A stretch of 64,000 nt of DNA, from the NCBI RefSeq assembly GCF_051307055.1, contig NZ_CP149994.1:186001-250000 (forward strand), given 5' to 3'. The notes beneath the pieces are model-generated. The model worked only from the letters and a program-made list of their open reading frames with translations. It ran no database searches and was not told where the DNA came from. Positions 43,870 to 52,745 of this stretch are shown piece after piece. The position numbers were made by a program, and so were the translations under genes. Within the stretch, counting starts at the first letter, position 1. Each line of letters opens with the position of its first letter. This stretch comes from Dryocola sp051307055 (GTDB taxonomy: Bacteria > Pseudomonadota > Gammaproteobacteria > Enterobacterales > Enterobacteriaceae).

Positions 43870-43908
43870 CGATAGCGCTTCGCTGCTCCAGCCTGCTGTT
43901 CTGCGTAG

Positions 43909-43936
43909 GGTGGATAAGCGCAAGCGCCATCCACCG
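43909..43936. repeat. REP-like palindrome just upstream of ugpA
   Basis: GGTGGATAAGCGCAAGCGCCATCCACC is an imperfect palindrome of the same family, in reverse orientation to the adjacent array. It sits 23 bases before ugpA and could form a stem with the last array units. Confidence 0.7.
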
Positions 43937-43958
43937 CTACTGTTTACAAGAGTTGCCT

Positions 43959-44846
43959 ATGTCCTCATCTCGTCCGGCGTTCCGCTCAGGCTGGCTACCT
44001 TACGCGTTAGTTCTGCCGCAGCTGGTTATCACCGTTATCTTTTTCATCTGGCCCGCGGGCGAAGCGCTGTGGTATTCGCTGCAAAATGTCGATCCCTTTG
44101 GGCTTTCCAGCAATTTTGTCGGGCTGGATAACTTCATCCAGCTTTTCAATGACGGCTACTATCTGGATTCCTTCTATACCACGCTGATTTTCAGCGGCCT
44201 GGTTGCGGGCAGCGGGCTGCTGGTGTCGTTGTTTTTCGCAGCTCTGGTGGATTACATCGTGCGCGGCAGCCGCTTATACCAGACGCTGATGCTGCTGCCT
44301 TATGCCGTTGCCCCGGCGATTGCGGCTGTGCTGTGGATCTTCCTGTTTAATCCGGGGCGCGGCCTGCTTACCCATGTGCTGGAGCAGTTCGGCTATCACT
44401 GGAACCACGCGCAGAACAGCGGCCAGGCGATGTTCCTGGTGGTGTTCGCCTCGGTGTGGAAGCAGATCAGCTACAACTTTCTGTTCTTCTTCGCGGCCCT
44501 GCAATCGGTTCCCCGCTCGCTGGTCGAGGCTGCGGCTATCGACGGCGCCGGGCCGGTACGGCGCTTCTTCAAGCTATCGCTGCCGCTGATTGCGCCGGTG
44601 AGCTTCTTCCTGCTGGTGGTGAATCTGGTATATGCATTTTTCGATACCTTTCCGGTTATCGATGCCGCAACGGGCGGCGGCCCGGTGCAGGCTACCACCA
44701 CGCTTATCTACAAAATTTATCGTGAAGGATTTGCCGGGCTGGACCTCTCCGCGTCGGCCGCGCAATCTGTGGTGCTGATGCTGCTGGTTATTATCCTGAC
44801 GGTCATCCAGTTCCGCTTTGTGGAACGTAAGGTGCGCTACCAATGA
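43959..44846 (+). CDS. ugpA: Glycerol-3-phosphate ABC transporter permease UgpA
   Basis: A 295-residue inner-membrane permease with six predicted segments and the EAA loop (EAAAIDGAGPVRRFFKLSLP) that contacts UgpC. ATG 43959 matches E. coli UgpA; the longer upstream frame enters repeat DNA. Its stop overlaps the ugpE start by ATGA. Confidence 0.96.
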   Translation: MSSSRPAFRSGWLPYALVLPQLVITVIFFIWPAGEALWYSLQNVDPFGLSSNFVGLDNFIQLFNDGYYLDSFYTTLIFSGLVAGSGLLVSLFFAALVDYIVRGSRLYQTLMLLPYAVAPAIAAVLWIFLFNPGRGLLTHVLEQFGYHWNHAQNSGQAMFLVVFASVWKQISYNFLFFFAALQSVPRSLVEAAAIDGAGPVRRFFKLSLPLIAPVSFFLLVVNLVYAFFDTFPVIDAATGGGPVQATTTLIYKIYREGFAGLDLSASAAQSVVLMLLVIILTVIQFRFVERKVRYQ

Positions 44847-45688
44847 TTGAGAACCGCCGTGGGCTGACGATCTTCAGCCACACCATGCTGATCCTCGGCA
44901 TTATCGTGATTCTGTTCCCGCTGTATGTCGCGTTTGTAGCCGCGACGCTGGACAACGCCGCCGTATTCCAGACGCCGATGACGCTGATCCCCGGCGGCCA
45001 TCTGCTGGAAAACATGGCTGACATCTGGGTACACGGCGTGGGCGCCAACAGCGCGCCGTTCGGCCTGATGCTCTTCAACAGCTTTGTGATGGCGCTGGGC
45101 ATTACGACGGGCAAAATCGCCGTGTCGATACTTTCCGCCTTCGCCATCGTCTGGTTTCGCTTCCCGCTGCGTAACCTTTTCTTCTGGATGATCTTTATCA
45201 CCCTGATGCTGCCGGTTGAAGTGCGCATTTTCCCGACGGTGGAAGTTATCGCCAACCTGAAAATGCTCGACAGCTACGCGGGCCTGACTTTGCCGCTGAT
45301 GGCCTCGGCAACCGCCACGTTCCTGTTCCGCCAGTTCTTTATGACGCTGCCGGACGAGCTGTTGGAAGCTGCACGTATCGACGGCGCCGGGCCGATGCGT
45401 TTCTTCCGCGACATCGTGCTGCCGCTGTCGAAAACCAATCTGGCGGCGCTGTTCGTTATCACTTTTATCTACGGCTGGAACCAGTACCTGTGGCCGCTGC
45501 TGATTATCAGCGATGCGGATCTCGGCACCGCGGTTGCGGGCATCAAAGGGATGATGTCCTCCGGCGAAGGCACCACCCAATGGAATCAGGTGATGGCGGC
45601 CATGTTGCTGACCCTTATCCCTCCGGTAATTATCGTTTTAGTGATGCAGCGCGCGTTTGTGCGTGGTCTGGTTGATAGTGAGAAATAA
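44843..45688 (+). CDS. ugpE: Glycerol-3-phosphate ABC transporter permease UgpE
   Basis: A 281-residue inner-membrane permease, second half of the UgpAE channel, with six segments and an EAA loop (EAARIDGAGPMRFFRDIVLP). Its start is coupled to the ugpA stop, and ugpC begins three bases after its stop. Confidence 0.96.
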   Translation: MIENRRGLTIFSHTMLILGIIVILFPLYVAFVAATLDNAAVFQTPMTLIPGGHLLENMADIWVHGVGANSAPFGLMLFNSFVMALGITTGKIAVSILSAFAIVWFRFPLRNLFFWMIFITLMLPVEVRIFPTVEVIANLKMLDSYAGLTLPLMASATATFLFRQFFMTLPDELLEAARIDGAGPMRFFRDIVLPLSKTNLAALFVITFIYGWNQYLWPLLIISDADLGTAVAGIKGMMSSGEGTTQWNQVMAAMLLTLIPPVIIVLVMQRAFVRGLVDSEK

Positions 45689-45691
45689 CCC

Positions 45692-46762
45692 ATGGCAGGA
45701 CTGAAATTACAGGCAGTAAGCAAGAGCTGGGACGGCAAAACCCAGGTGATCCAGCCGCTGACGGTCGACGTGGCGGACGGCGAATTTATCGTGATGGTCG
45801 GTCCGTCCGGCTGCGGAAAATCCACGCTGTTACGCATGGTAGCCGGGCTTGAGCGCGTGACCAGCGGCGATATCTGGATTGGCCGCCAGCGCGTCACCGA
45901 CATGGAGCCCAAAGAACGCGGCATCGCCATGGTGTTTCAGAACTATGCGCTCTATCCGCACATGAGCGTGGAAGAGAACATGGCGTGGGGGCTGAAAATC
46001 CGCGGCATGGGCAAAGGCCATATTCAACAAAAGGTTGCCGAAGCGGCGCGCATTCTGGAGCTGGACGGCCTGTTAAAACGCCGCCCGCGCGAGCTTTCCG
46101 GCGGGCAGCGTCAGCGAGTGGCGATGGGGCGAGCTATTGTGCGCGATCCGGCGGTATTCCTGTTTGACGAACCGCTCTCCAACCTGGACGCTAAGCTGCG
46201 CGTGCAGATGCGCCTTGAGCTGCAGCAGCTTCACCGCCGTCTGAACACGACAAGCCTGTATGTGACGCACGATCAGGTGGAAGCGATGACCCTGGCGCAG
46301 CGTGTGATGGTGATGAATAAAGGTATTGCCGAGCAGACTGGCACGCCGGTCGAGGTTTACGAACGCCCCGCAAGCCGCTTTGTGGCAAGCTTTATCGGTT
46401 CGCCAGCCATGAATCTTCTGGAAGGGGGTATCAGCGCTGACGGTACGCGCTTCACGCTCGCCGATGGCCCGCTCCTGCCGCTGGGCGGCGTTTATTCCCG
46501 CCTGAGCGGACGGGAGGTAACGCTGGGTATCCGCCCGGAACATATTGCGCTAAGCTCACAGGTCGCAGGGGGCATTCCGCTTGTCGTGGAGACGCTTGAA
46601 ATGCTCGGCGCAGATAATCTGGCGCACGGTCGCTGGGGCAGGCAAAAACTGGTTGTGCGTCTCTCCCACCAACAAAGGCCGCAGCCGGGCAGCACGCTCT
46701 GGCTGCACCTGCCGGCGGAGCATCTGCATTGTTTTGACGCGGAAAATGGACAACGTTTATGA
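45692..46762 (+). CDS. ugpC: Glycerol-3-phosphate ABC transporter ATPase UgpC
   Basis: A 356-residue ATP-binding protein of the MalK type. Walker A GPSGCGKST (about residues 37-45), signature LSGGQRQRVAMGRA and Walker B LFDEPLSNLD are present. A C-terminal regulatory OB-like domain (GIRPEHI) follows. It powers UgpAE. It overlaps ugpQ by four bases. Confidence 0.97.
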   Translation: MAGLKLQAVSKSWDGKTQVIQPLTVDVADGEFIVMVGPSGCGKSTLLRMVAGLERVTSGDIWIGRQRVTDMEPKERGIAMVFQNYALYPHMSVEENMAWGLKIRGMGKGHIQQKVAEAARILELDGLLKRRPRELSGGQRQRVAMGRAIVRDPAVFLFDEPLSNLDAKLRVQMRLELQQLHRRLNTTSLYVTHDQVEAMTLAQRVMVMNKGIAEQTGTPVEVYERPASRFVASFIGSPAMNLLEGGISADGTRFTLADGPLLPLGGVYSRLSGREVTLGIRPEHIALSSQVAGGIPLVVETLEMLGADNLAHGRWGRQKLVVRLSHQQRPQPGSTLWLHLPAEHLHCFDAENGQRL

Positions 46763-47502
46763 GTAACTGGCCCTATCCATCTGTCGTCGCCCACCGTGGC
46801 GGCGGCAAGCTGGCACCGGAAAACACCCTCGCCGCCATCGACGTGGGGGCGCGTTACGGCCACACCATGATTGAGTTTGACGCTAAGCTGTCGAAAGACG
46901 GCCAAATTTTCCTGCTGCATGACGATACGCTTGAGCGTACCAGCAACGGCTGGGGCGTGGCGGGGGAGCTGCCCTGGGATAAGCTGCTCAATGTCGACGC
47001 CGGAAGCTGGTTTGGCAGCAGCTTTAAAGGGGAAAAGCTGCCGTTGCTTTCACAGGTGGCGGAGCGCTGTAAACAGCACGGCATGATGGCGAATATTGAG
47101 ATCAAACCGACGACCGGCACGGACAAGCAAACCGGCGAGGTTATAGCGCTGGCGGCTCGTGAATTATGGGCAGGACAAACTGCGCCGCTGCTTTCCTCTT
47201 TCGCCATCGAGGCGCTCGCAGCCGCACAGCGTGCCGCTCCGGAACTCCCGCGCGGCCTGCTGCTGGATGCATGGCGGGACGACTGGCGCGAGCTGACCGA
47301 ACGGCTTGGCTGCCTGTCGATTCATTTAAATCATAAGCTGCTGGATGAAGCGCGCGTGCGGGCGATAAAAGCGTCGGGATTACGTATTCTGGTTTACACC
47401 GTGAACGCTCCCCAACGAGCCCGGACGCTGCTGCGCTGGGGAGTTGACGCCATTTGCACCGACAGAATCGACGCCATCGGCCCAGACTTTAAGGTCCAAT
47501 AG
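46759..47502 (+). CDS. ugpQ: Cytoplasmic glycerophosphodiester phosphodiesterase UgpQ
   Basis: A 247-residue GDPD-family enzyme that hydrolyses glycerophosphodiesters, imported by Ugp, to glycerol-3-phosphate and an alcohol. The catalytic pattern HRGGGKLAPENTLAAI near the N-terminus and EFDAKLSKDGQIFLLHDD are intact. It has no signal peptide, consistent with a cytoplasmic location. Last gene of the operon; its 3' end overlaps convergent yhhA by 14 bases. Confidence 0.96.
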   Translation: MSNWPYPSVVAHRGGGKLAPENTLAAIDVGARYGHTMIEFDAKLSKDGQIFLLHDDTLERTSNGWGVAGELPWDKLLNVDAGSWFGSSFKGEKLPLLSQVAERCKQHGMMANIEIKPTTGTDKQTGEVIALAARELWAGQTAPLLSSFAIEALAAAQRAAPELPRGLLLDAWRDDWRELTERLGCLSIHLNHKLLDEARVRAIKASGLRILVYTVNAPQRARTLLRWGVDAICTDRIDAIGPDFKVQ

Positions 47503-47935
47503 TCTTCAGCGGAATATTGGGCTGCGGGGTAGTTGCAGCGCCAGGGTTCAGCATGCTGCCGTTGGTTTTAGGCTGCAGCATGTGCTCCTGCTGCGTTCCT
47601 TGCCCGCTGCCGCTGAGCATTCCTCCGTTCGTATTCGGCAGCATCTGCTGTTTGCCCGACTCCAGCTCGTTTGGCAACGTCTGTCTGACCCGTAGCTGCG
47701 GCTGTGAGTTATTGTTTATCTGCGATTCCAGATGCTGTTGCTGAACGCGCGTCTGGGTCTGCATCTGCTGGTTCAGCATCCCTTTTTGTTGCGTCTGCTG
47801 CGTTTGCATTTGTACCTGCATGCGCTGCTGGCTCGGGTTCTGATAATCCGGCAGATTTGGGTTATTCATCGTATTGAGCGGCTGTGCGAAACTGAAAAGA
47901 GGCGCCAGGGCCGTCAGAAGCAGTAATTTTCTCAT
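47489..47935 (-). CDS. yhhA: DUF2756 family secreted protein YhhA
   Basis: A 148-residue Gln/Asn/Met-rich protein with a signal peptide ending near SFA (residue 17). The ATG at 47935 follows GGAGGAGGTGAAG. The middle contains repeated QMQTQ-type runs likely to form an extended or coiled structure. It matches E. coli YhhA, including the C-terminal IPLKTIGP. Function unknown. Confidence 0.9.
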   Translation of the reverse strand: MRKLLLLTALAPLFSFAQPLNTMNNPNLPDYQNPSQQRMQVQMQTQQTQQKGMLNQQMQTQTRVQQQHLESQINNNSQPQLRVRQTLPNELESGKQQMLPNTNGGMLSGSGQGTQQEHMLQPKTNGSMLNPGAATTPQPNIPLKTIGP

Positions 47936-48058
47936 CTTCACCTCCTCCATCTGGGGGATCTTCTAAGTTTACTCCTTTTCCACAACCGCGAAGATTATTT
48001 AGGATTTATAGACCAGGCTTATCTGGGGATTGACCCTGAAAAGCCTGGAGAAATCATC

Positions 48059-49861
48059 ATGAAGCAGCGGAAAACGAATCACTGGAAAATAAGGCGCTGG
48101 CTTGCCATGCCTGCGCTGATGATAGCGCTGTGCTTTAGTGCCGATGCAGCGCCGCCGCCGGTTGCCACGCCGGTTGCTACATCGGTTGCCACGCCGGCTG
48201 CCGCTCCCGTTTCCTACGGCGTTGAGGCGGATGTCTATCATCCGGTTCGCGCGCAGCACGGCATGGTCGCTTCTGTTGATGAGCTGGCGACGCAGGTGGG
48301 CGTCAATATTCTCAGGCAGGGCGGCAACGCGGTGGATGCGGCCGTTGCGGTAGGCTATGCGCTGGCGGTCACGCACCCGCAGGCCGGTAACCTCGGCGGC
48401 GGCGGCTTTATGATGCTGCGCACAAAAGAGGGTCAGACCACCGCCATCGACTTCCGCGAAATGGCGCCGGAAAAAGCAACCCGCGACATGTTTCTTGACG
48501 AAAAAGGGAACGCCGACAGCAAAAAATCTCTTACCTCACACCTTGCCTCGGGTACGCCCGGGACGGTGGCAGGCTTCAGCCTTGCGCTGCAAAAATATGG
48601 CACGATGCCGCTCAACAAAGTTATCCAGCCCGCCATCAGGCTGGCGCAGGACGGCATTATGGTTAACGATGCGCTGGCCGACGACCTGAAGCAGTACGGC
48701 GCAGAAGTGCTCCCCAACCACGAAAACAGCAAAGCGATTTTCTGGAAAGCCGACGGCAGCCCGCTGCAAAAAGGCGATAAGCTGGTACAAACCAATCTCG
48801 CCAAAAGCCTGGAGATGATTGCCGAAAACGGGCCGGATGCTTTTTATAAAGGCCCCATTGCCGAACAGATTGCCGAAGAAATGGCTAAAAACGGCGGGCT
48901 GATAAGCAAAGCGGATCTGGCGAATTATAAAGCGGTTGAGCGCACGCCCATCAGCGGCCAGTATCGCGGTTATGAAGTCTTCTCCATGCCGCCGCCGTCG
49001 TCAGGCGGTATCCATATCGTGCAAATTCTCAATATTCTGGAGAACTTCGACCTCGCTAAATACGGCTTCGGCAGCGCGGACGCCATGCAGCTGATGGCGG
49101 AGGCGGAGAAATACGCCTATGCCGACCGCTCGGAATATCTGGGCGACCCGGACTTTGTCAAAGTGCCGTGGCAGGCGCTGACCAGCAAGGCCTACGCCAA
49201 ATCGCTGGCTGAGAAAATCGATCTCAACAAAGCGCGCCCGTCGACCGACATCAAGCCGGGTCAACTCGCGCCGTATGAAAGCAACCAGACCACCCATTTC
49301 TCGGTGGTGGATAAAGACGGTAACGCCGTGGCGGTGACCTACACGCTGAACACCATCTTCGGTACGGGCATCGTGGCGGGTAATACCGGTATTCTGTTGA
49401 ATAACGAAATGGACGATTTCTCCGCTAAACCGGGCGTGCCGAACGTTTACGGGCTGGTAGGGGGCGATGCTAACGCAGTCGGGCCGCATAAACGCCCGCT
49501 CTCTTCCATGTCGCCGACTATCGTGGTGAAAGATGGCAAAACCTGGCTGGTGACGGGCAGTCCGGGCGGCAGCCGGATTATCACCACGGTGCTGCAGATG
49601 GTGGTCAACAGCATTGACTTCGGTATGAATATTGCCGAAGCGACCAATGCCCCGCGCTTCCATCACCAGTGGCTGCCGGATGAGCTCAGGGTTGAAAAAG
49701 GCTTTAGCCCGGATACGATCGGGCTGCTGAAAGAGAAAGGGCAAAATGTCGCGGTGAAAGAGGCGATGGGCAGCACGCAAAGCATTATGATCGCACCGGA
49801 CGGCGTGCTGTATGGCGCATCCGATCCGCGGACGGTGGATGATTTAACGGCGGGTTATTAA
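48059..49861 (+). CDS. ggt: Gamma-glutamyltransferase (periplasmic)
   Basis: A 600-residue precursor that transfers or hydrolyses gamma-glutamyl groups of glutathione in the periplasm. The signal peptide ends near SADA (27-30). Autocleavage before Thr411 (motif NQTTHFSVVD) yields large and small subunits, Thr411 being the nucleophile. The GSPGGSRI oxyanion and substrate loop is present. It is about 20 residues longer than the E. coli enzyme, because of a VATP/VATS repeat at the mature N-terminus (residues 35-50). Confidence 0.96.
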   Translation: MKQRKTNHWKIRRWLAMPALMIALCFSADAAPPPVATPVATSVATPAAAPVSYGVEADVYHPVRAQHGMVASVDELATQVGVNILRQGGNAVDAAVAVGYALAVTHPQAGNLGGGGFMMLRTKEGQTTAIDFREMAPEKATRDMFLDEKGNADSKKSLTSHLASGTPGTVAGFSLALQKYGTMPLNKVIQPAIRLAQDGIMVNDALADDLKQYGAEVLPNHENSKAIFWKADGSPLQKGDKLVQTNLAKSLEMIAENGPDAFYKGPIAEQIAEEMAKNGGLISKADLANYKAVERTPISGQYRGYEVFSMPPPSSGGIHIVQILNILENFDLAKYGFGSADAMQLMAEAEKYAYADRSEYLGDPDFVKVPWQALTSKAYAKSLAEKIDLNKARPSTDIKPGQLAPYESNQTTHFSVVDKDGNAVAVTYTLNTIFGTGIVAGNTGILLNNEMDDFSAKPGVPNVYGLVGGDANAVGPHKRPLSSMSPTIVVKDGKTWLVTGSPGGSRIITTVLQMVVNSIDFGMNIAEATNAPRFHHQWLPDELRVEKGFSPDTIGLLKEKGQNVAVKEAMGSTQSIMIAPDGVLYGASDPRTVDDLTAGY

Positions 49862-49878
49862 TTTTCCCCTCACCCGAA

Positions 49879-49901
49879 CCCTCTCCCCAACGGGGAGAGG
49901 G
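49879..49901. terminator. Hairpin between ggt and yhhY
   Basis: A perfect 10-bp stem CCCTCTCCCC/GGGGAGAGGG with an AAC loop follows the ggt stop, between convergent genes. There is no U-run. This sequence type recurs in intergenic regions of enterobacterial genomes. Confidence 0.55.
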
Positions 49902-49918
49902 CATCACGTTGCAAAACA

Positions 49919-50416
49919 TTACTCAGGTTTAAACCGCGCCATAAAATAAGCGTCGATATATTTTCCGTCGCGCAGACCGTAATTTTTGCCAATTCCTTCC
50001 TGCTCAAAACCAAACTTGCGATAGACCGCAAGCGCCGGCGCGTTATCGACAAATACCGTAAGCTCGATGCGGTCGATCCGCAGCCAGTTATCGCAAAGAT
50101 CAACCATTTCCCTTAGCAAAGCTGTCGCCACGCCCTTGCCCTGATAATGGCTGTCCACGCCCATGCCAAAGGTGGCGACGTGGCTGCGGCGCGGCGTTTG
50201 TTCCACCGTCAGCGTTAGCTGACCGACAACTTTACCCTCCATGCATGCCACAAGATTACGGCTACCCGGCTTTGGCGTGGCGATGCGGTCAGCCCAGGCA
50301 TGCTCAGGCGGATGAGGAAGCTGTAGCGTGTCACGGTATACCGCAGGTTGGGCATAAATTTGCTGCAGCGCCCGGGCGTCGTCGATTTCAGCGTGACGTA
50401 CTAAGATTTCCTTCAT
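49919..50416 (-). CDS. yhhY: GNAT family N-acetyltransferase YhhY
   Basis: A 165-residue acetyltransferase with the acetyl-CoA-binding loop GKGVATALLREM and the conserved DNWLRIDRIELTVFVDNAPA segment. E. coli YhhY (also called AaaT) acetylates some amino acids such as Phe and Met. The start at 50416 aligns with the family. It lies beside ryhB as in E. coli. Confidence 0.9.
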   Translation of the reverse strand: MKEILVRHAEIDDARALQQIYAQPAVYRDTLQLPHPPEHAWADRIATPKPGSRNLVACMEGKVVGQLTLTVEQTPRRSHVATFGMGVDSHYQGKGVATALLREMVDLCDNWLRIDRIELTVFVDNAPALAVYRKFGFEQEGIGKNYGLRDGKYIDAYFMARFKPE

Positions 50417-50502
50417 CCTTTTATCCTCAGTGGGTTACATAAACCCTTTAAACATCATTGACTTTCAATGTGAAGTCAACCGCACATTTTTTGAAATTTC
50501 GC

Positions 50503-50536
50503 TTTACAAGTGCGAATGATAATGATTATTATTGCC
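50503..50536 (+). promoter_or_regulatory. ryhB promoter with Fur box
   Basis: The -35 TTTACA (50503-50508) and -10 TATTAT (50527-50532) are 18 bp apart. GATAATGATTATTATTGCC at 50518-50536 resembles the Fur box and covers the -10 region. Fe-Fur would block transcription and iron starvation would release it, as in E. coli. Confidence 0.8.
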
Positions 50537-50538
50537 AT

Positions 50539-50637
50539 GCGTTCAGGGGAGACCCTTACGGAGACAACCTGAAAGCACGACATTGCTCACATTGCTTCCA
50601 GTATTACTTTAGCCAGCCGGGTGCTGGCTTTTTTTTT
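50539..50637 (+). ncRNA. ryhB: RyhB small regulatory RNA
   Basis: Hfq-dependent sRNA, made when iron is scarce, that represses mRNAs of iron-using proteins. The 5' stem TCAGG...CCTGA is present, with a loop differing from E. coli. The target-pairing core GCACGACATTGCTCACATTG is identical to E. coli. The terminator AGCCAGC/GCTGGCT ends in nine T residues. One extra T precedes the terminator stem compared with E. coli. It sits between yhhY and yhhX, the E. coli position. Confidence 0.95.
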
Positions 50638-50715
50638 GCCTCGCTTCGGCCTGCCTTACCTGCCATTTTCCCCGAGCCGTGCCCGGAAATTCTCGACTTT
50701 TTTCAGTGATAACCG

Positions 50716-50748
50716 TAGGGCGGATAAACGAAGTGCCATCCGCCGCGG
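50716..50748. repeat. REP-like palindrome upstream of yhhX
   Basis: GTAGGGCGGATAAACGAAGTGCCATCCGCC is one imperfect unit of the REP-like family, between the ryhB terminator and yhhX. Confidence 0.6.
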
Positions 50749-50793
50749 ACTGAAGTAAGGTTAAAGGAACTCAAAGTCAAAAAGGACGAAGCA

Positions 50794-51831
50794 ATGACCC
50801 TTCACTGCGCTTTTATTGGTTTTGGCAAAAGCACCACCCGCTACCATCTTCCTTACGTGCTGGTTCGCAAAGACAAATTCCACGTTGCCCATATTTACCG
50901 TCGGCATGAAAAGCCGGAAATCGAGCAGCAGCCTCAGTACAGCCATATCCATTTCACCAGCCGCCTGGATGAAGCGCTTTACGACCCGCAGGTTAAACTG
51001 GTTGTGGTATGCACCCATGCCGACAGCCATTTTGAATATGCGAAACGCGCGCTCGAAGCGGGTAAAAACGTGCTGGTGGAAAAGCCGTTTACCCCAACGC
51101 TTGCCGAAGCAAAAGAACTTTTTGAACTCGCGCGCGCCAAAGGGCTGACCGTCTCGCCTTATCAGAATCGCCGCTTCGACTCCTGCTTTTTGACGATGAA
51201 AAAAGCCGTTGAAAGCGGCAAGCTGGGCAAGATTGTTGAGGTGGAAAGCCACTTTGATATGTATCGCCCGGAAGCGGAAACTAAACCGGGCCTGCCCGCG
51301 GACGGCGCGTTCTACGGCCTTGGCGTACATACCATGGACCAGATTATTTCGCTGTTCGGCCGTCCGGACCATGTCTCATATGACATCCGCAGCGTGCGTA
51401 ACAAAGCCAATCCGGACGATACCTTCGAAGCGCAGCTGTTCTACGGCGATATGAAAGCCATCGTCAAAACCAGCCACCTGGTGAAAATCGACTATCCGAA
51501 GTTTATCGTTCACGGCACCAAAGGCTCGTTCGTTAAATACGGTATCGATCAGCAGGAAACCAGCCTGAAGGCGTATATTATGCCGGGGGAGCCGGGCTTT
51601 GCCGCAGACAGCAGCGTAGGCCAGCTTGAGTATGTGAATGAGGCCGGAGAAACGGTGCGCGAAGAGATGAAGCCGGAGCAGGGCGATTATGGGCGCGTGT
51701 ACGACGCGCTGTACGAAACCCTCGTCAACGGCAAGCCGAATTTCGTCAGTGAAACTGAAGCATTCACCAACCTCGAAATCCTCGAACGGGGATTCGAACA
51801 GGCCTCGCCTTCAACGGTGACGTTGGCCTGA
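50794..51831 (+). CDS. yhhX: Gfo/Idh/MocA family oxidoreductase YhhX
   Basis: A 345-residue NAD(P)-dependent dehydrogenase-like protein with an N-terminal Rossmann fold (FIGFGKSTTRYHLPYV), the family EKPFTPT motif near residue 97 and a C-terminal alpha/beta domain. The length equals that of E. coli YhhX. The substrate is not known. ATG 50794 follows an AAGGACGAAGC sequence. Confidence 0.93.
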   Translation: MTLHCAFIGFGKSTTRYHLPYVLVRKDKFHVAHIYRRHEKPEIEQQPQYSHIHFTSRLDEALYDPQVKLVVVCTHADSHFEYAKRALEAGKNVLVEKPFTPTLAEAKELFELARAKGLTVSPYQNRRFDSCFLTMKKAVESGKLGKIVEVESHFDMYRPEAETKPGLPADGAFYGLGVHTMDQIISLFGRPDHVSYDIRSVRNKANPDDTFEAQLFYGDMKAIVKTSHLVKIDYPKFIVHGTKGSFVKYGIDQQETSLKAYIMPGEPGFAADSSVGQLEYVNEAGETVREEMKPEQGDYGRVYDALYETLVNGKPNFVSETEAFTNLEILERGFEQASPSTVTLA

Positions 51832-51954
51832 TAGCTAAAGTGGCGCCTCAATCTTATTCATAATATTTGAACAGAGGCGTCAAACTTCCCCCTCTATGAT
51901 CGTCGCCTGAACGGGTCCACACTTACTCCATCGAACGCACTGAGGAGAAGTGAA

Positions 51955-52650
51955 ATGATCTACTTAAGAAAAGCACAAGAACGCGGCCATGCGAATCACG
52001 GCTGGCTGGACAGCTGGCACACCTTCTCTTTTGCCAGCTATCACGACGCCAATTTTATGGGCTTCTCGGCGCTGCGCGTTATTAACGAAGACGTGGTGGA
52101 AGCCGGCGAAGGCTTTGGCACGCACCCGCATAAGGATATGGAAATCCTGACTTATGTGCTGGAAGGCGCGGTAGCGCACCGGGACAGTATGGGTAACGAA
52201 GAGAAAGTGCTGGCAGGGGAATTCCAGATTATGAGCGCCGGCACGGGCGTCACCCACTCTGAGTACAACCCAAGCGAAACCGAACGCCTGCGTCTGTACC
52301 AGATCTGGATCATTCCAGAAAAAACCGGCATCACGCCGCGCTATGACCAGCGTCGTTTTGACGCGCCGCAGGGCCGCCAGCTGGTGCTTTCGCCGGACGC
52401 ACGCGACGGGTCGCTAAAGGTGTATCAGGATATGGAGCTGTCACGCTGGGCGCTGGCGAAAGAAGAGCAGTCTGTCTGTCAGATCCCGGCAGACCGCCGC
52501 CTCTGGATCCAGGTCGTGAAAGGCGATGTCTCCATCAACGGCACGCAGGCAAAAACCAGCGATGCAGTTGCCGTGTGGGATGAACAAGCCATTTCCGTTC
52601 ATGCTAACGAAGCAAGCGAAATCCTGCTGTTCGATTTGCCACCGGTCTGA
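51955..52650 (+). CDS. yhhW: Pirin family quercetin 2,3-dioxygenase YhhW
   Basis: A 231-residue bicupin of the pirin family. The metal ligands of the N-terminal cupin are present: His57, His59, His101 and Glu103. E. coli YhhW cleaves quercetin in vitro; the physiological substrate is unclear. It starts at ATG 51955 with GAGGAGAAG upstream. It follows yhhX with a 123-bp gap that includes an inverted repeat (GGCGCCTC/GAGGCGTC). Confidence 0.94.
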   Translation: MIYLRKAQERGHANHGWLDSWHTFSFASYHDANFMGFSALRVINEDVVEAGEGFGTHPHKDMEILTYVLEGAVAHRDSMGNEEKVLAGEFQIMSAGTGVTHSEYNPSETERLRLYQIWIIPEKTGITPRYDQRRFDAPQGRQLVLSPDARDGSLKVYQDMELSRWALAKEEQSVCQIPADRRLWIQVVKGDVSINGTQAKTSDAVAVWDEQAISVHANEASEILLFDLPPV

Positions 52651-52656
52651 GGGTTA

Positions 52657-52699
52657 CCGGTCACAACCTTCTCCTGAAACAGGGGAAGGATGTGACCGG
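52657..52699. other. Long near-perfect hairpin between yhhW and gntR
   Basis: CCGGTCACA, CCTTC and CCTG pair with CAGG, GAAGG and TGTGACCGG around an AAA loop. This gives 18 Watson-Crick pairs, one G-U and one A-A mismatch. There is no T-run after it. It could end the yhhW transcript through a processing or rho route, or lie in the gntR leader. Confidence 0.7.
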
Positions 52700-52745
52700 G
52701 ACGTGCTAAACTTTCCTGTCAATATTGGAGAGGCTGGCACGGAAT

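Noticed and set aside
43627..44131. Open frames across the 42-bp repeats, including a longer ugpA start
   Set aside because: Same period effect. ugpA aligns with its family only from 43959.
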